A stretch of 64,000 nucleotides of DNA from Chenopodium formosanum. Taxonomy: Eukaryota; Streptophyta; Magnoliopsida; Caryophyllales; Amaranthaceae. A program made the translations under genes and the position numbers. Under the pieces are notes generated by a model. It saw nothing but the letters and a program-made list of their open reading frames with translations, searched no databases and was not told the origin of the DNA. How positions within the stretch are numbered: the first letter of the stretch is position 1; every line of letters begins with the position of its first letter. Of the stretch, positions 33,235-42,300 are shown piece after piece. Location of the stretch: assembly GCA_024500155.1 (NCBI GenBank), contig CM044875.1:14717203-14781202 (forward strand), in the 5' to 3' direction.

Positions 33235-34848
33235 TTAGGAAGCAGTGCTTTGGTCATCATCAACAGCAAGATCCTCAAGCTTCTTGCTGATTTGAGACAC
33301 AATGTCCTTCACTGTGGACAGTCTCCCCTGTTCTGAGCTCGTGACCAGTTCCTTCAGGTCAGCATCAAGAGTGAGAACACTCTTCTTTAGTTCCTCCATC
33401 TTCACCGCTGATTGTTCTTGTTCCTTCAGCACCTTCTGGAGCATCTCCTTTATCTCCTTCACATCTTCGCTGGGAACCTTTGGCGGGGAACTAAATGCTG
33501 CAAAACCTGTTCCTGCAGATGCATACTTTCCCGAAGTAGGAGAGGGGGTAACTTTCTGCAGTTCCTCCTGTGCCTTAGATATATCAATGCATATTGGTGC
33601 TGGGGTCTCCTTTTTCTTCATCAACCTCAAACTCTTCCTCTTCTTCCTTCCCCCTGTCTCAACTACCTCTTCCACCTGTTTTTCCTCTTCCTCCTCCTGA
33701 TCCTGTAACTCTTGAACCACATTCCCTATAACCTCTTTTGCCTCATCTTCTCCTACTTCCCCCTCAACTGGACCACCTACTTCTTTTGGCCTCTTTTCCT
33801 CCTGCACAACTTCAAAACATCCATCTACAACTTTCATCTTATGGTTTTCAAGGAAAATAGGTTGTATATATTCGGTGTTTTTGAGGGGCAGGGGTTCTTT
33901 ATTAGCAAAGGAAATGCCAAAACTTTCAAACACATAAGTGAGTAGGTTACCATATCCAACTTTCCAGCCTTTAGGAACACAATGAGCTAGATGTTGGATC
34001 ATGATTGAAGGGAAGTTGATCTGGATCTTTTTGGCTAGGCAGTAGATTAAGACAGAGTCAAGCTTGTTGGCACTGTCTCTCTTTTGAGAACGAGGGATTA
34101 TGTCATTGTACACGAATTTTAACAGGATTTTGTCAAGAGGGGTTAGGTCATTGTGATTTATGTAGGTTTCCTCCGGGTCTCCACCTAGATACTCCACAAT
34201 CTCATCAATGTTTGCATCAGGAAGAGGGTTCCTTATCACATTGCTTTTAAAATACAAGTCATATCCAGTATTAGGAACATCAAACAACTCAGCCAAGTAC
34301 ATCGCATCAAACTCAATTTCTTTTTCATACACACAGCAGCGAATAACACCTTTAGAGTATTTGAAACTTTTACAAAAATCCCTCATAGCATCAACATACA
34401 AACTTCGATTAAAACACTCACCCAACAGATTCACCCAATTTTGAGCTTCAAGCAAATCCAACAATTCATAAAGCTTAACAGATTTACACCAAGGTAAATT
34501 AAGTGCCAAACCTGTCACAAAGTGCTCGCTGATTTTCTCCTGTTTCTTCATAGAAGCAGGCTTGTCTCGATAGTTGACACCCATCTCCGAAACGCTTTCT
34601 TCCTCTTCTTGCATGTCCTCGATTTTCCTTTTCCGGGAAGAATTGGACTCAGTAGGAGATTCCTTCTTTTGAGGCTCAGGATTTCGAGTTTCGGGGATGA
34701 TTTCCATGGTGATTTCTGGAATAGGGTTTGTGATTTCTTTGGCTTCAGTTTGGGTTTTTGGTGAGACAAACATTGGTGAGAAATTTTGATCGGAGTGATG
34801 AGAGAGAAGGTAATTTTTGAGTGGTGTAAATTTTGGTGAGGCTGACAT
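33235..34848 (-). CDS. Copia ORF3: env-position protein with coiled coil
   Basis: 537 codons, open throughout, on the same strand as gag and pol and in the position where SIRE-type elements carry an env-like ORF. The N-terminus is Pro/Glu-rich with a basic SRKRK motif (about residue 72). The central part (VIRCCVYEKEIEFDAMYLAELF, LLKFVYNDIIPRSQ, MIQHLAHCVPKGWKVGYG) resembles the putative plant transposon protein domain found beside retroelements. An acidic EEEEE run and a basic KKRKSLRLMKKK cluster (about 395-410) follow. The last 75 residues look like a coiled coil (VKEIKEMLQKVLKEQEQ). I see no signal peptide or membrane segment, which argues against a true envelope. Confidence 0.75.
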   Translation of the reverse strand: MSASPKFTPLKNYLLSHHSDQNFSPMFVSPKTQTEAKEITNPIPEITMEIIPETRNPEPQKKESPTESNSSRKRKIEDMQEEEESVSEMGVNYRDKPASMKKQEKISEHFVTGLALNLPWCKSVKLYELLDLLEAQNWVNLLGECFNRSLYVDAMRDFCKSFKYSKGVIRCCVYEKEIEFDAMYLAELFDVPNTGYDLYFKSNVIRNPLPDANIDEIVEYLGGDPEETYINHNDLTPLDKILLKFVYNDIIPRSQKRDSANKLDSVLIYCLAKKIQINFPSIMIQHLAHCVPKGWKVGYGNLLTYVFESFGISFANKEPLPLKNTEYIQPIFLENHKMKVVDGCFEVVQEEKRPKEVGGPVEGEVGEDEAKEVIGNVVQELQDQEEEEEKQVEEVVETGGRKKRKSLRLMKKKETPAPICIDISKAQEELQKVTPSPTSGKYASAGTGFAAFSSPPKVPSEDVKEIKEMLQKVLKEQEQSAVKMEELKKSVLTLDADLKELVTSSEQGRLSTVKDIVSQISKKLEDLAVDDDQSTAS

Positions 34849-35342
34849 GTTTTTATGGTGGAGGTAACTTGAGGGAGTGAATAAGTGAGGTGTCGTTTGG
34901 GAGGTGAGGTGAATTTAGTTGATTTGACACTCCTATTTAATGCTTAGGGAAACGTAAACCGTGTTTCAAGAGAGTAATGGATGTGGGCAACTTTTGAACA
35001 AAAGATAATGATGAATTTTGATATATTCATCCGAATTTAGTGTTTAGATAAAAAAATTTGGAATTTTGAAGATCAGATAAACACAACAATTTTATCTTTT
35101 GAATTCAATGAAATTGCTTGCAAATACAACTTGATACACGGAACAATTCAACAAGGCTCATGCAATCAATTTTGGACTTCTAATATCTATGACTTTCAAA
35201 TTTACATGCTCATTAGTAAATGTTACTCCTGCTCACAACTTGCCTTAACTATGTAATTAAACATATAACACTTGTGCATAGTATACAGTAGTTAAGCACG
35301 TTAGTTTGAGTTTCATACCTGAGGGAACTTGATGCATTTCTC
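34849..35342 (-). other. Spacer between Copia pol and ORF3
   Basis: About 0.5 kb with no supported ORF. A promoter or splice acceptor for ORF3 could lie here, but none was assigned. Confidence 0.5.
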
Positions 35343-36776
35343 TTAGTATAACTTAATCATCCCAAGTTCCATTCTCATCTTCTCATGCCTTTCTCTATTC
35401 AAGGGCTTAGTTAATATATCTGCAATTTGATTGTCAGTTTGGCAGAAATCTAACTTAATTAAACCCTTTTCAACATTATCCTTAAGGAAATGATGCCTTA
35501 TATGAATATGCTTGACTCTTGAATGATGGACTGGATCTTTAGATATGCAAATTGCACTAGTGTTATCACAATAGATAGTAATGCAATTGAATTTAATACC
35601 AAAGTCACGCAACTGTTGTTTGATCCAAAGGACTTGAGAGCAACAAGCAGCTGCTGCTACATACTCAGCCTCTGCAGTAGACAATGCAACAGTATTTTGT
35701 TTCTTGGAACCCCAAGAAACTAGACAAGAGCCAAGGAACTGAACCATACCTGAGGTGCTTTTCCTGTTGACTAAGTCACCAGCATAGTCAGCATCAGTAA
35801 ATCCTCTAAGCATAAAGTCATCACTTCTAGGATAGAACAGACACAGGTTATCTGTTCCTTTGAGGTATCTCAAAATTCTCTTAACAGCCGTTAGATGAGA
35901 TTCCTTAGGGTTAGACTGAAATCTAGCACACAATCCAACACTAAAAGAGATGTCAGGCCTACTGGCTGTTAGATATAGCAATGAACCAATCATACCTCTA
36001 TAAGTTGTTTGATCCACACTTGTTCCTTGTGGATCATCATCAAGTCTCGTTGCTGTTCCCATAGGTGTGTGATTTGTCTTGGCATTCTCCATGTTGTACT
36101 TCTTCAGAAGTTCCTTGATGTACTTCTGCTGGTGAATCATTATTCCTTCTGCTGTTTGCTTTATTTGGAGTCCAAGGAAGAAATTTAGTTCACCCATCAT
36201 GCTCATCTCAAATTCACCACCCATTAGCTCAGCAAAGTACTTGCACAAACCATTGTTAGTAGCACCAAATATAATATCATCAACATAAATCTGTACTACC
36301 AACAAATCAGTTCCTCTAGATTTAAGAAAAAGAGTTTTATCAACCTTTCCCCTTTTGAAATCATTTTTCAGGAGGAACTTTGAGAGCCTTTCATACCAGG
36401 CTCTTGGTGCTTGCTTAAGCCCATAAAGAGCTTTATCAAGCTTGAAGACATGATTTGGAAACTTAGGATTTTCGAAACCTGGAGGTTGTTCTACGAACAC
36501 CTCCTCATTTAAGTAACCATTTAGAAAAGCACATTTCACATCCATTTGATAGAGTTTGAAACCCATAAAAGAAGCAAAAGCTACCAGAATTCTAATAGCT
36601 TCTAATCTAGCTACTGGAGCAAAGGTTTCATCGAAATCAATACCTTCCTGTTGGTTATAGCCTTTCACAACCAACCTTGCCTTGTTTCTTACAATGGTAC
36701 CATGCTCATCCAGCTTGTTCCTGAACACCCACTTGAGCCCAATGATCTTCTTTTCCTTAGGCTTTGGCTCAAGGTG
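35343..36776 (-). CDS. pol: Copia pol, reverse transcriptase and RNase H part
   Basis: C-terminal part of pol. From the first Met after the stop (36728): KARLVVKGYNQQEGIDF, QMDVKCAFLNG (first catalytic Asp, residue 63), ALYGLKQAPRAWYERL, YVDD at residues 148-151. RNase H with GFTDADYAGD and STAEAEYVA. The end GMIKLY followed by a stop just past HEKMRMEL is the usual Copia C-terminus. It is separated from the upstream pol only by the TGA at 36777-36779, where relatives read Trp; otherwise frame and domains are intact. Whether it is translated depends on readthrough or on other copies. Confidence 0.88.
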   Translation of the reverse strand, partial: HLEPKPKEKKIIGLKWVFRNKLDEHGTIVRNKARLVVKGYNQQEGIDFDETFAPVARLEAIRILVAFASFMGFKLYQMDVKCAFLNGYLNEEVFVEQPPGFENPKFPNHVFKLDKALYGLKQAPRAWYERLSKFLLKNDFKRGKVDKTLFLKSRGTDLLVVQIYVDDIIFGATNNGLCKYFAELMGGEFEMSMMGELNFFLGLQIKQTAEGIMIHQQKYIKELLKKYNMENAKTNHTPMGTATRLDDDPQGTSVDQTTYRGMIGSLLYLTASRPDISFSVGLCARFQSNPKESHLTAVKRILRYLKGTDNLCLFYPRSDDFMLRGFTDADYAGDLVNRKSTSGMVQFLGSCLVSWGSKKQNTVALSTAEAEYVAAAACCSQVLWIKQQLRDFGIKFNCITIYCDNTSAICISKDPVHHSRVKHIHIRHHFLKDNVEKGLIKLDFCQTDNQIADILTKPLNRERHEKMRMELGMIKLY

Positions 36777-38534
36777 TCAGACTTTGTTCCTTTCGAACTC
36801 ATTTAGTTCCTCTTGCATGGCTACTATCCAGTCAGCATCTCCCAAGGCTTCTTGATGATTTCGAGGCTCTAGGATGGATAGAAATGCTTGGAACGCACAG
36901 AAGTTCCTCATTTGTGATCTGGTTTGAGTTCCTTTCCCAATGTCACTGATTATGAGATCAGTAGGATGGGAACCTCTATACCTGAATGGCTTGGGATGAA
37001 AATCCCTTGCTGGAACTCCAATTTGAGGAGCTTCTTGTCCTATTCCCTCTGCTTGTTCCTCTTCAGCTTGTTCCTCATTCACCTGTTCATCTTGGTGAGG
37101 AACGTCTTCATTCTCTTGAGGTTCTTCTTCTGCTGCAGGATGCTTTTCTTTGGCTTGCTTTTGATCTTCTTCTTCATCTTTGTCTCTGATCAATCCTATT
37201 TCAAAATCATTATCTTCTTCCTGTTCCTGTACACTCACAAACTGGTTAACTTCATCAAATATTATGTGAATGCTTTCCTCAACACACATTGAGTTCTTAT
37301 TGTAAACTCTATAAGCTTTGCTGTCAGAGGCATATCCAAGAAATATAGCCTCTTCACTTCTTTCATCAAATTTGCCTAGATTTTTCTTACCATTATTATG
37401 TACAAAGCACTTACAACCAAAGGCCCTAAGATGAGATATGTTTGGTTTCCTTCCCTTGAAAAGTTCATAGGGAGTCTTGTTGATGATGCTTCTGATTGTT
37501 ACTCTGTTAAGAATGTAACATGCTGTATTCACGGCTTCAGCCCAGAAGTTCCTTGGCAATCCACTTGCAATCATCATGGTTCTAGCCATTTCCTCAAGGG
37601 TTCGATTCTTCCTTTCCACAACCCCATTCTGTTGGGGAGTTCTTGGAGCTGAGAAGTTATGGTTCATGCCATTTTCCCTGCAAAACTCATCGAATCTTGA
37701 GTTCTCAAATTCAGTTCCGTGATCTGATCTGAGATGGACTAGTGAGTGACCACTGATTTTCTGTATTTTCTTAGCAAAAGCAACAAACTCGTCAAAAGTT
37801 TCATCTTTACTTGCAAGAAAAATAACCCAAGTGAATCTGGAATAATCATCAACAATAACCAAAACATATTTCTTGCCACTCCTGCTTTGAATTCTCATGG
37901 GACCACACAAGTCAATATGGATTAGTTCCAAAGGCTTTGTAGTGCTCACCATTTTCTTCAATTTAAAAGATGAACGAACATGCTTGCCTTTCACACATGC
38001 ATCACAAACTTTATTCTGTAGGAACTTGATAATAGGAAGTCCCACAACCAAGTTCCTTGACCTTAGTTTGTCCAGTAATGAAAAGCTAGCATGTCCAAAA
38101 CGTTTATGCCATAGCAGGGGATCATCTTCAACAACACTCAGACATGTAAGGTTGTTCCTTGGGATTAAGTTGAGGTCTACAGTATATGTATTCCCTCTTC
38201 TTGTTCCTTCTAGAACAACCTTTCCTGATTTGTTGTTGATGATGTTGCAAGAATCAGAAGTAAAACTTACAGAGTTTCCCTTATCACAAAATTGTGATAT
38301 ACTGAGCAGATTGTGCATTAAGCCCTCGACCAGGAACACATTATCAATGGAATGAGATTTTGATCTTCCAATTTTTCCTTTTCCAATGATCTCGCCCTTC
38401 TTGTTATCCCCAAAGGTTACTGTTCCTCCAGGGTAGTCTTCTAGTGAGAGGAATTTTGATTTATCACCTGTCATATGCTTTGAACACCCGCTGTCGAGAT
38501 ACCACGAGTTGTTCCCCCTCACTAGAACCTGCAA
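36777..38534 (-). CDS. pol: Copia pol, protease and integrase part (ends at a nonsense codon)
   Basis: 585 residues counted from a TTG; the true start is probably by frameshift or splicing from gag, since no ATG lies before the protease. Protease WYLDSGCSKHMTG at residues 11-23. Zinc-binding HHCC (WHKRFGH..CDAC, about 142-180). Integrase core D208 (HIDLCGP), D271 (RSDHGTEF), E307 (NGVVERKN), spacing D-62-D-35-E. After the core come YELFKGRKPN, a Glu/Gln-rich linker and NEFERNKV, then TGA in place of the usual Trp codon. The change corresponds to C-to-T on the plus strand in a CAG context. Confidence 0.88.
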   Translation of the reverse strand: MQVLVRGNNSWYLDSGCSKHMTGDKSKFLSLEDYPGGTVTFGDNKKGEIIGKGKIGRSKSHSIDNVFLVEGLMHNLLSISQFCDKGNSVSFTSDSCNIINNKSGKVVLEGTRRGNTYTVDLNLIPRNNLTCLSVVEDDPLLWHKRFGHASFSLLDKLRSRNLVVGLPIIKFLQNKVCDACVKGKHVRSSFKLKKMVSTTKPLELIHIDLCGPMRIQSRSGKKYVLVIVDDYSRFTWVIFLASKDETFDEFVAFAKKIQKISGHSLVHLRSDHGTEFENSRFDEFCRENGMNHNFSAPRTPQQNGVVERKNRTLEEMARTMMIASGLPRNFWAEAVNTACYILNRVTIRSIINKTPYELFKGRKPNISHLRAFGCKCFVHNNGKKNLGKFDERSEEAIFLGYASDSKAYRVYNKNSMCVEESIHIIFDEVNQFVSVQEQEEDNDFEIGLIRDKDEEEDQKQAKEKHPAAEEEPQENEDVPHQDEQVNEEQAEEEQAEGIGQEAPQIGVPARDFHPKPFRYRGSHPTDLIISDIGKGTQTRSQMRNFCAFQAFLSILEPRNHQEALGDADWIVAMQEELNEFERNKV

Positions 38535-38539
38535 GAAAA

Positions 38540-40378
38540 CTAAGCATTAGAATCAGGAACCCAGGTTTCCTTGGGTTCCTTTGACGTGGATGCAATATCA
38601 GTTTTCTTGACCCACACTTGTTTTACATTTCTTTTATTAGCTTCTTCTCTATTCCAACATTGACCATAGAGATGTCCAGTCTTACCACAAAAGGTACACA
38701 TCTTCATGCTAGGAAGCTCAACATATTTCTTTTGTTTACCTTTTCTCTTGGTCATATAACCAAGTCCTTCCGTTCTTTTTCCTTGAGCTTCAGCAATCCA
38801 TTTGGGTATAACTTTTGGGTCAATACTCCTATCCTTTCTAGCATTCAGTTCATTTTCAAGTTGATCTTTTTGATTCCTTAAGGTCGAAAGTTCATTTTTC
38901 AGATTTTCAAAATCAACATTGAATTTAAGCAACTGATCACTCGAGGAACTGCTAGAATTGATATCAGAATTCATGAGCTTATACTGAGTTAATTCAACAT
39001 TCAAAAGGATACTTTCATTCTTGATTCTATCAGCTATCTCTTTTATGTGTTTATACTTAATATTCAGCTCTTGCAATTTGCTTTGGGACTTGGCATATGC
39101 TGTTTCCAACCAAGTGCCATGTTCCTTGCAAACCTTAAGAGCCTTCTCACACTTATTCAGTTTCACACAAGTTTCTCTAAAGAATTCTTCTTCTTCTAGA
39201 CACAAATCTATTAAGACATCTTTAGAGAGAGTTTTAATCTGTTTAGGATCAAGAAATACCTCTTTGTGGAGTTCCTCAAGGTAGGCCTTTTCATCATCTG
39301 ATTTGGCAATCAGACACAAATTGGCTGTCTCCTCTTCTGGTTGGTCATCCTCATCTTCTTCACTGTCAGAATCACCCCAAGCTGCTATCATGGCTTTTCT
39401 CATGTCCGACTTTTGAAAGTTTGCTTTGCTGAATTTTTCCTGTCCTTGCTCCTTGCCCTTTCCTTTTCCTTTATCATTTTCCCAGAGGGGACAGTCCTTG
39501 ATAAAGTGATCTGGGGATCCACACTTGTGGCAGCTGTAGTCAGGTTTGGCATTGGAGTTCTTTTTCCCGAAGTTCCTTGAGGTGCGGCCTTTCTTGAATA
39601 TCCTTTTGAACCTTCGAACGATCATGGCAGCTTCATCCTCGTCCACTTCTGAGTCTTCCTCCTCCTCTGCTTTCAGAGCCAACCCCTTGTTCCTCATGGT
39701 TTCAGTGTTGACTCCAAGGTGTAGCTCATGAGTCATGAGAGAACCAGCAAGTTGTTCGATGTTGAACTTGGTGAAGTCCTTAGTTTCCTGTAGGGCTGTC
39801 ACCTTAGCTCTCCATCTCTCGTCTTGTGGAAGACTTCTGAGAACCTTCCTAACCTGCTCATCTGTAGGAATCTGTCTACCAAGGGAAACCAGCTCATTTA
39901 TGATGTTAGTAAAACGAGTTAGCATCTCCTGGATGGTTTCCTTAGGTTGCATCTCAAATCTTTCATACTTAGACATAAGTAGATCGATTTTTGAGCGTTT
40001 AACCTCATTAGTTCCTTCATGAGTAATCTGCAGCAAATCCCAGATTTCCTTAGCGTTCTTGCACCCCATAACACGATTGTGTTCATGTGGTCCAAGCCCG
40101 CAATGGAGCAATTTCACAGCCATAGCATTGATTTCCATTTTGTCAAAATCCTCTTTTTCATATTCAGACATAGGCTTAGGGATTACCTCATTCTGAGCAT
40201 TTGTTTTGGTGACTTCGAAATCACCAACTTCAATGACCCTCCATACTTGGTAGTTCTCCGCCTTGATAAAGATCTCCATACGGTTCTTCCAGTAGGTATA
40301 GAACTTCCCGTTGAACATAGGAGGTCTCTGAGTTGAGTATCCTTCCTCGAGCTTTTCGTGAGTATTCATTTTCTCCAA
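38540..40378 (-). CDS. gag: Copia gag
   Basis: 612 codons, intact. UBN2-type capsid (PPMFNGKFYTYWKNRMEIF, AKEIWDLLQITHEGT, FTNIINELVSLG). Two CX2CX4HX4C zinc knuckles: CHKCGSPDHFIKDC (about residue 282) and CTFCGKTGHLYGQC (about 559), with a coiled-coil-rich stretch between them. The length over 600 residues with a second knuckle near the end is Sirevirus-like. The ORF stops at TAG 38540-38542, six bases before pol, which lies in a different frame. The junction carries TTCTAAT followed by TTTTCTTGCAG, which looks like a branch point and 3' splice site. Confidence 0.9.
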   Translation of the reverse strand: MEKMNTHEKLEEGYSTQRPPMFNGKFYTYWKNRMEIFIKAENYQVWRVIEVGDFEVTKTNAQNEVIPKPMSEYEKEDFDKMEINAMAVKLLHCGLGPHEHNRVMGCKNAKEIWDLLQITHEGTNEVKRSKIDLLMSKYERFEMQPKETIQEMLTRFTNIINELVSLGRQIPTDEQVRKVLRSLPQDERWRAKVTALQETKDFTKFNIEQLAGSLMTHELHLGVNTETMRNKGLALKAEEEEDSEVDEDEAAMIVRRFKRIFKKGRTSRNFGKKNSNAKPDYSCHKCGSPDHFIKDCPLWENDKGKGKGKEQGQEKFSKANFQKSDMRKAMIAAWGDSDSEEDEDDQPEEETANLCLIAKSDDEKAYLEELHKEVFLDPKQIKTLSKDVLIDLCLEEEEFFRETCVKLNKCEKALKVCKEHGTWLETAYAKSQSKLQELNIKYKHIKEIADRIKNESILLNVELTQYKLMNSDINSSSSSSDQLLKFNVDFENLKNELSTLRNQKDQLENELNARKDRSIDPKVIPKWIAEAQGKRTEGLGYMTKRKGKQKKYVELPSMKMCTFCGKTGHLYGQCWNREEANKRNVKQVWVKKTDIASTSKEPKETWVPDSNA

Positions 40379-40420
40379 GACCTTTATTCTTCAGGGTTTC
40401 CTGATTCTCTTAGAAGTTAG

Positions 40421-40432
40421 GCTCTGATACCA
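40421..40432 (-). other. Copia primer binding site (tRNA-iMet type)
   Basis: TGGTATCAGAGC in element sense, two bases after the 5' LTR; the standard plant Copia primer site. Confidence 0.92.
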
Positions 40433-40434
40433 AT

Positions 40435-41850
40435 TGTTGTTTCAATGAATACTACAAGAAGGGGGGGTTGAATTGTAGTATGAGAGTTTAGCCAAACTTT
40501 TTGCGGAATTAAAATTAAGTTAGCTAAAGGAACTGAGAGATTAACTAAAGGAACTAAAGAATGCAAGAGAGATTTTACGTGGAAAACTCCTTGGCCCTAA
40601 CAAGGAGAAAAACCACGACCACTTGGGATTTTGGGAAAAGAATCTTCACTATAATAGGGAAAATGATCCTATTACAAGCTAAAGACTCAAACTCAAGTTC
40701 CGCTACGAACTTGAGACCCTGAGGAACAAGTCACCCAACTTGTTACTCTTCTCTTCTCTTTCTCTCTTCTCACTTCTCTGTTCTCTCTTCTCTTTCTCTG
40801 TTCTCTGTTCTCTTTCTCTGTTCTCTCTTCTCTTTCTCTTCTCTTTCTCTTCTCTTTCTCTTTTCTCTTTCTCTTCTCTTTCTCTTCTCTTTCTCTTTTC
40901 TCTTCTCTTTCTCATACACAAATGTTCACTCGAACTTCCCCATTCTCCAATTACAACTCGAAAGAAAAACAAACTCTAGTATAAGAACATTAAGAACACT
41001 CTAATCAACTTATGTGGAATTGGACGCTTGACTCAATTAAAAGCTTGAAAACTTATGTGAGCAAGGACAAGTTTTTCCAACAGAAATTATGAACTATTTA
41101 TAGAGCTATAAACGCTTTGGAAAACTTCATTGTGCTGCAAACCCATTACGCCACTACTCATGCCCACTAAGAAGATCATGTCCCTTAATTTAAGGAACCA
41201 TGAACTCCTCAATTTTGCAGAACCACGACTTGATGAAGAACGTGGGAGAGTAGGCCGCAAGTTTTGGAAAACAAGGTGATTTTATTTTTTCAGAAGATAA
41301 TTTCGAAAATAGGAAAATAAAATAAAATCTTTTTGCACAAGATATTTTCGAAATTCAGAAAGAAATAAAATCCCTTTAAAAAGATAAACATTTTAGATTG
41401 CAACCGTTTTCCTAAAAACTAGCATGCACAATTTTATCTTCTTAGACCAATTCCACACAGATTTTTCGAGTGCCATTTAATATCTTATACTTACATAAAT
41501 CCTAAAATATAAAAATATATTTAGTCTTCATGTTTCTCTGATGAAGCTTCTACTCCGAGGCTTCTGTTCCTTGGAAGGAACTTCTCTTCTCTGATGAGGC
41601 TTCTTCTCTGAAGCTTCTGTTCCCTGAGGGAACCTTCTCTTCTCCAGTCTTCATTTCTGAAGCGCCAGTTCCTGTGAGGGAACTCTTCTTTTTGGATAAC
41701 TTTGTTTCTGGCTTTCCTGTTCCTCATGGTATCTTTGCTCGACACTTAATTCTCCTAGTCTTTGCACTGATCACACACTCAAACAATCAAGCCTTTATTA
41801 GTATGTAAGTAAGTGAGGTTGTGTCATCATCAAAATCATTAAGTCCAACA
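40435..41850 (-). mobile_element. 5' LTR of the Copia element
   Basis: 1416 bp, same length as the 3' LTR. Differences seen near 40663, 40696, 41632 and 41765 (versus 31457, 31490, 32426, 32559). Followed by target duplication AGAGG. Confidence 0.93.
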
Positions 41851-41928
41851 AGAGGTAACTTTTCTTCACTTATTATCTCTGCATTATGCTTCAGTTTTAC
41901 CTTGTTTCTGATTTAATTCTTTTTGCAG

Positions 41929-42300
41929 GGTCAGCCGATCGCTTCTCACACCCGTACGAGGCCTGAGGGGCGGAGAGAGCTGGCGAGGTCTAGCTCGAGA
42001 CGTCGTCGCACTTCGTCAGGAGGTAGAGGTGGTCGTTCCAAGGCTGCTCGAGCCGACGTTGTTGAGGGCTCAGGGTCTTCTTCTGAGGGTGCTCCTGCTG
42101 CACCGATAGGAGAGGCTACCTCGGCTTTCAGAGGTGGTGGGATGTACGAGGTTGGCTCGTCATCGCAGCAGCCTCCGCGGTCTCAGCCTCAGGTTGACCT
42201 TGGCTGGAGCGGTCCTGTTTTGAGTTTCCCTCCTCCTACGGAGACTGGAGCTGGTGCTGAGGCCGGAGCTGGTGGAGAGGTGACTCCTCGGACGGCGTAG
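41929..42300 (+). CDS. PMD-like gene, exon 6 (last exon)
   Basis: The acceptor TTTTTGCAG precedes GGTCAGCCG; 123 codons in phase 0 to TAG. Basic Arg/Ser-rich (RRELARSSSRRRRTSSGG) then Gly/Ser/Pro-rich low complexity, as expected for a disordered tail. Its intron donor is the GT formed by G31228 and T41856 once the Copia element and one AGAGG copy are removed, which is why it now lies 10.7 kb from exon 5. GC-rich like exon 1. Confidence 0.65.
   Translation, partial: GQPIASHTRTRPEGRRELARSSSRRRRTSSGGRGGRSKAARADVVEGSGSSSEGAPAAPIGEATSAFRGGGMYEVGSSSQQPPRSQPQVDLGWSGPVLSFPPPTETGAGAEAGAGGEVTPRTA

Larger units (their letters stand above)
31229..41850 (-). mobile_element. Sirevirus-type Copia element nested in element D
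   Basis: 10.6 kb with TSD AGAGG (31224-31228 and 41851-41855). Two LTRs of 1416 bp (TGTTGGACTT..GAAACAACA in element sense) differ at only four positions by eye. Primer site TGGTATCAGAGC matches the tRNA-iMet type. Polypurine tract AAAAAGGGGGAATAT. Order: gag, protease-integrase-RT-RNase H (Copia order), then a third sense ORF between pol and 3' LTR. Size, order and the extra ORF fit Sirevirus (SIRE/Maximus). One nonsense mutation is visible in pol. Confidence 0.92.

Noticed and set aside
29361..42300. Ordinary host PMD gene interrupted by transposons
   Set aside because: It lies inside the CATAC-bounded element D, between its integrase and polypurine tract, so it is cargo of the element.
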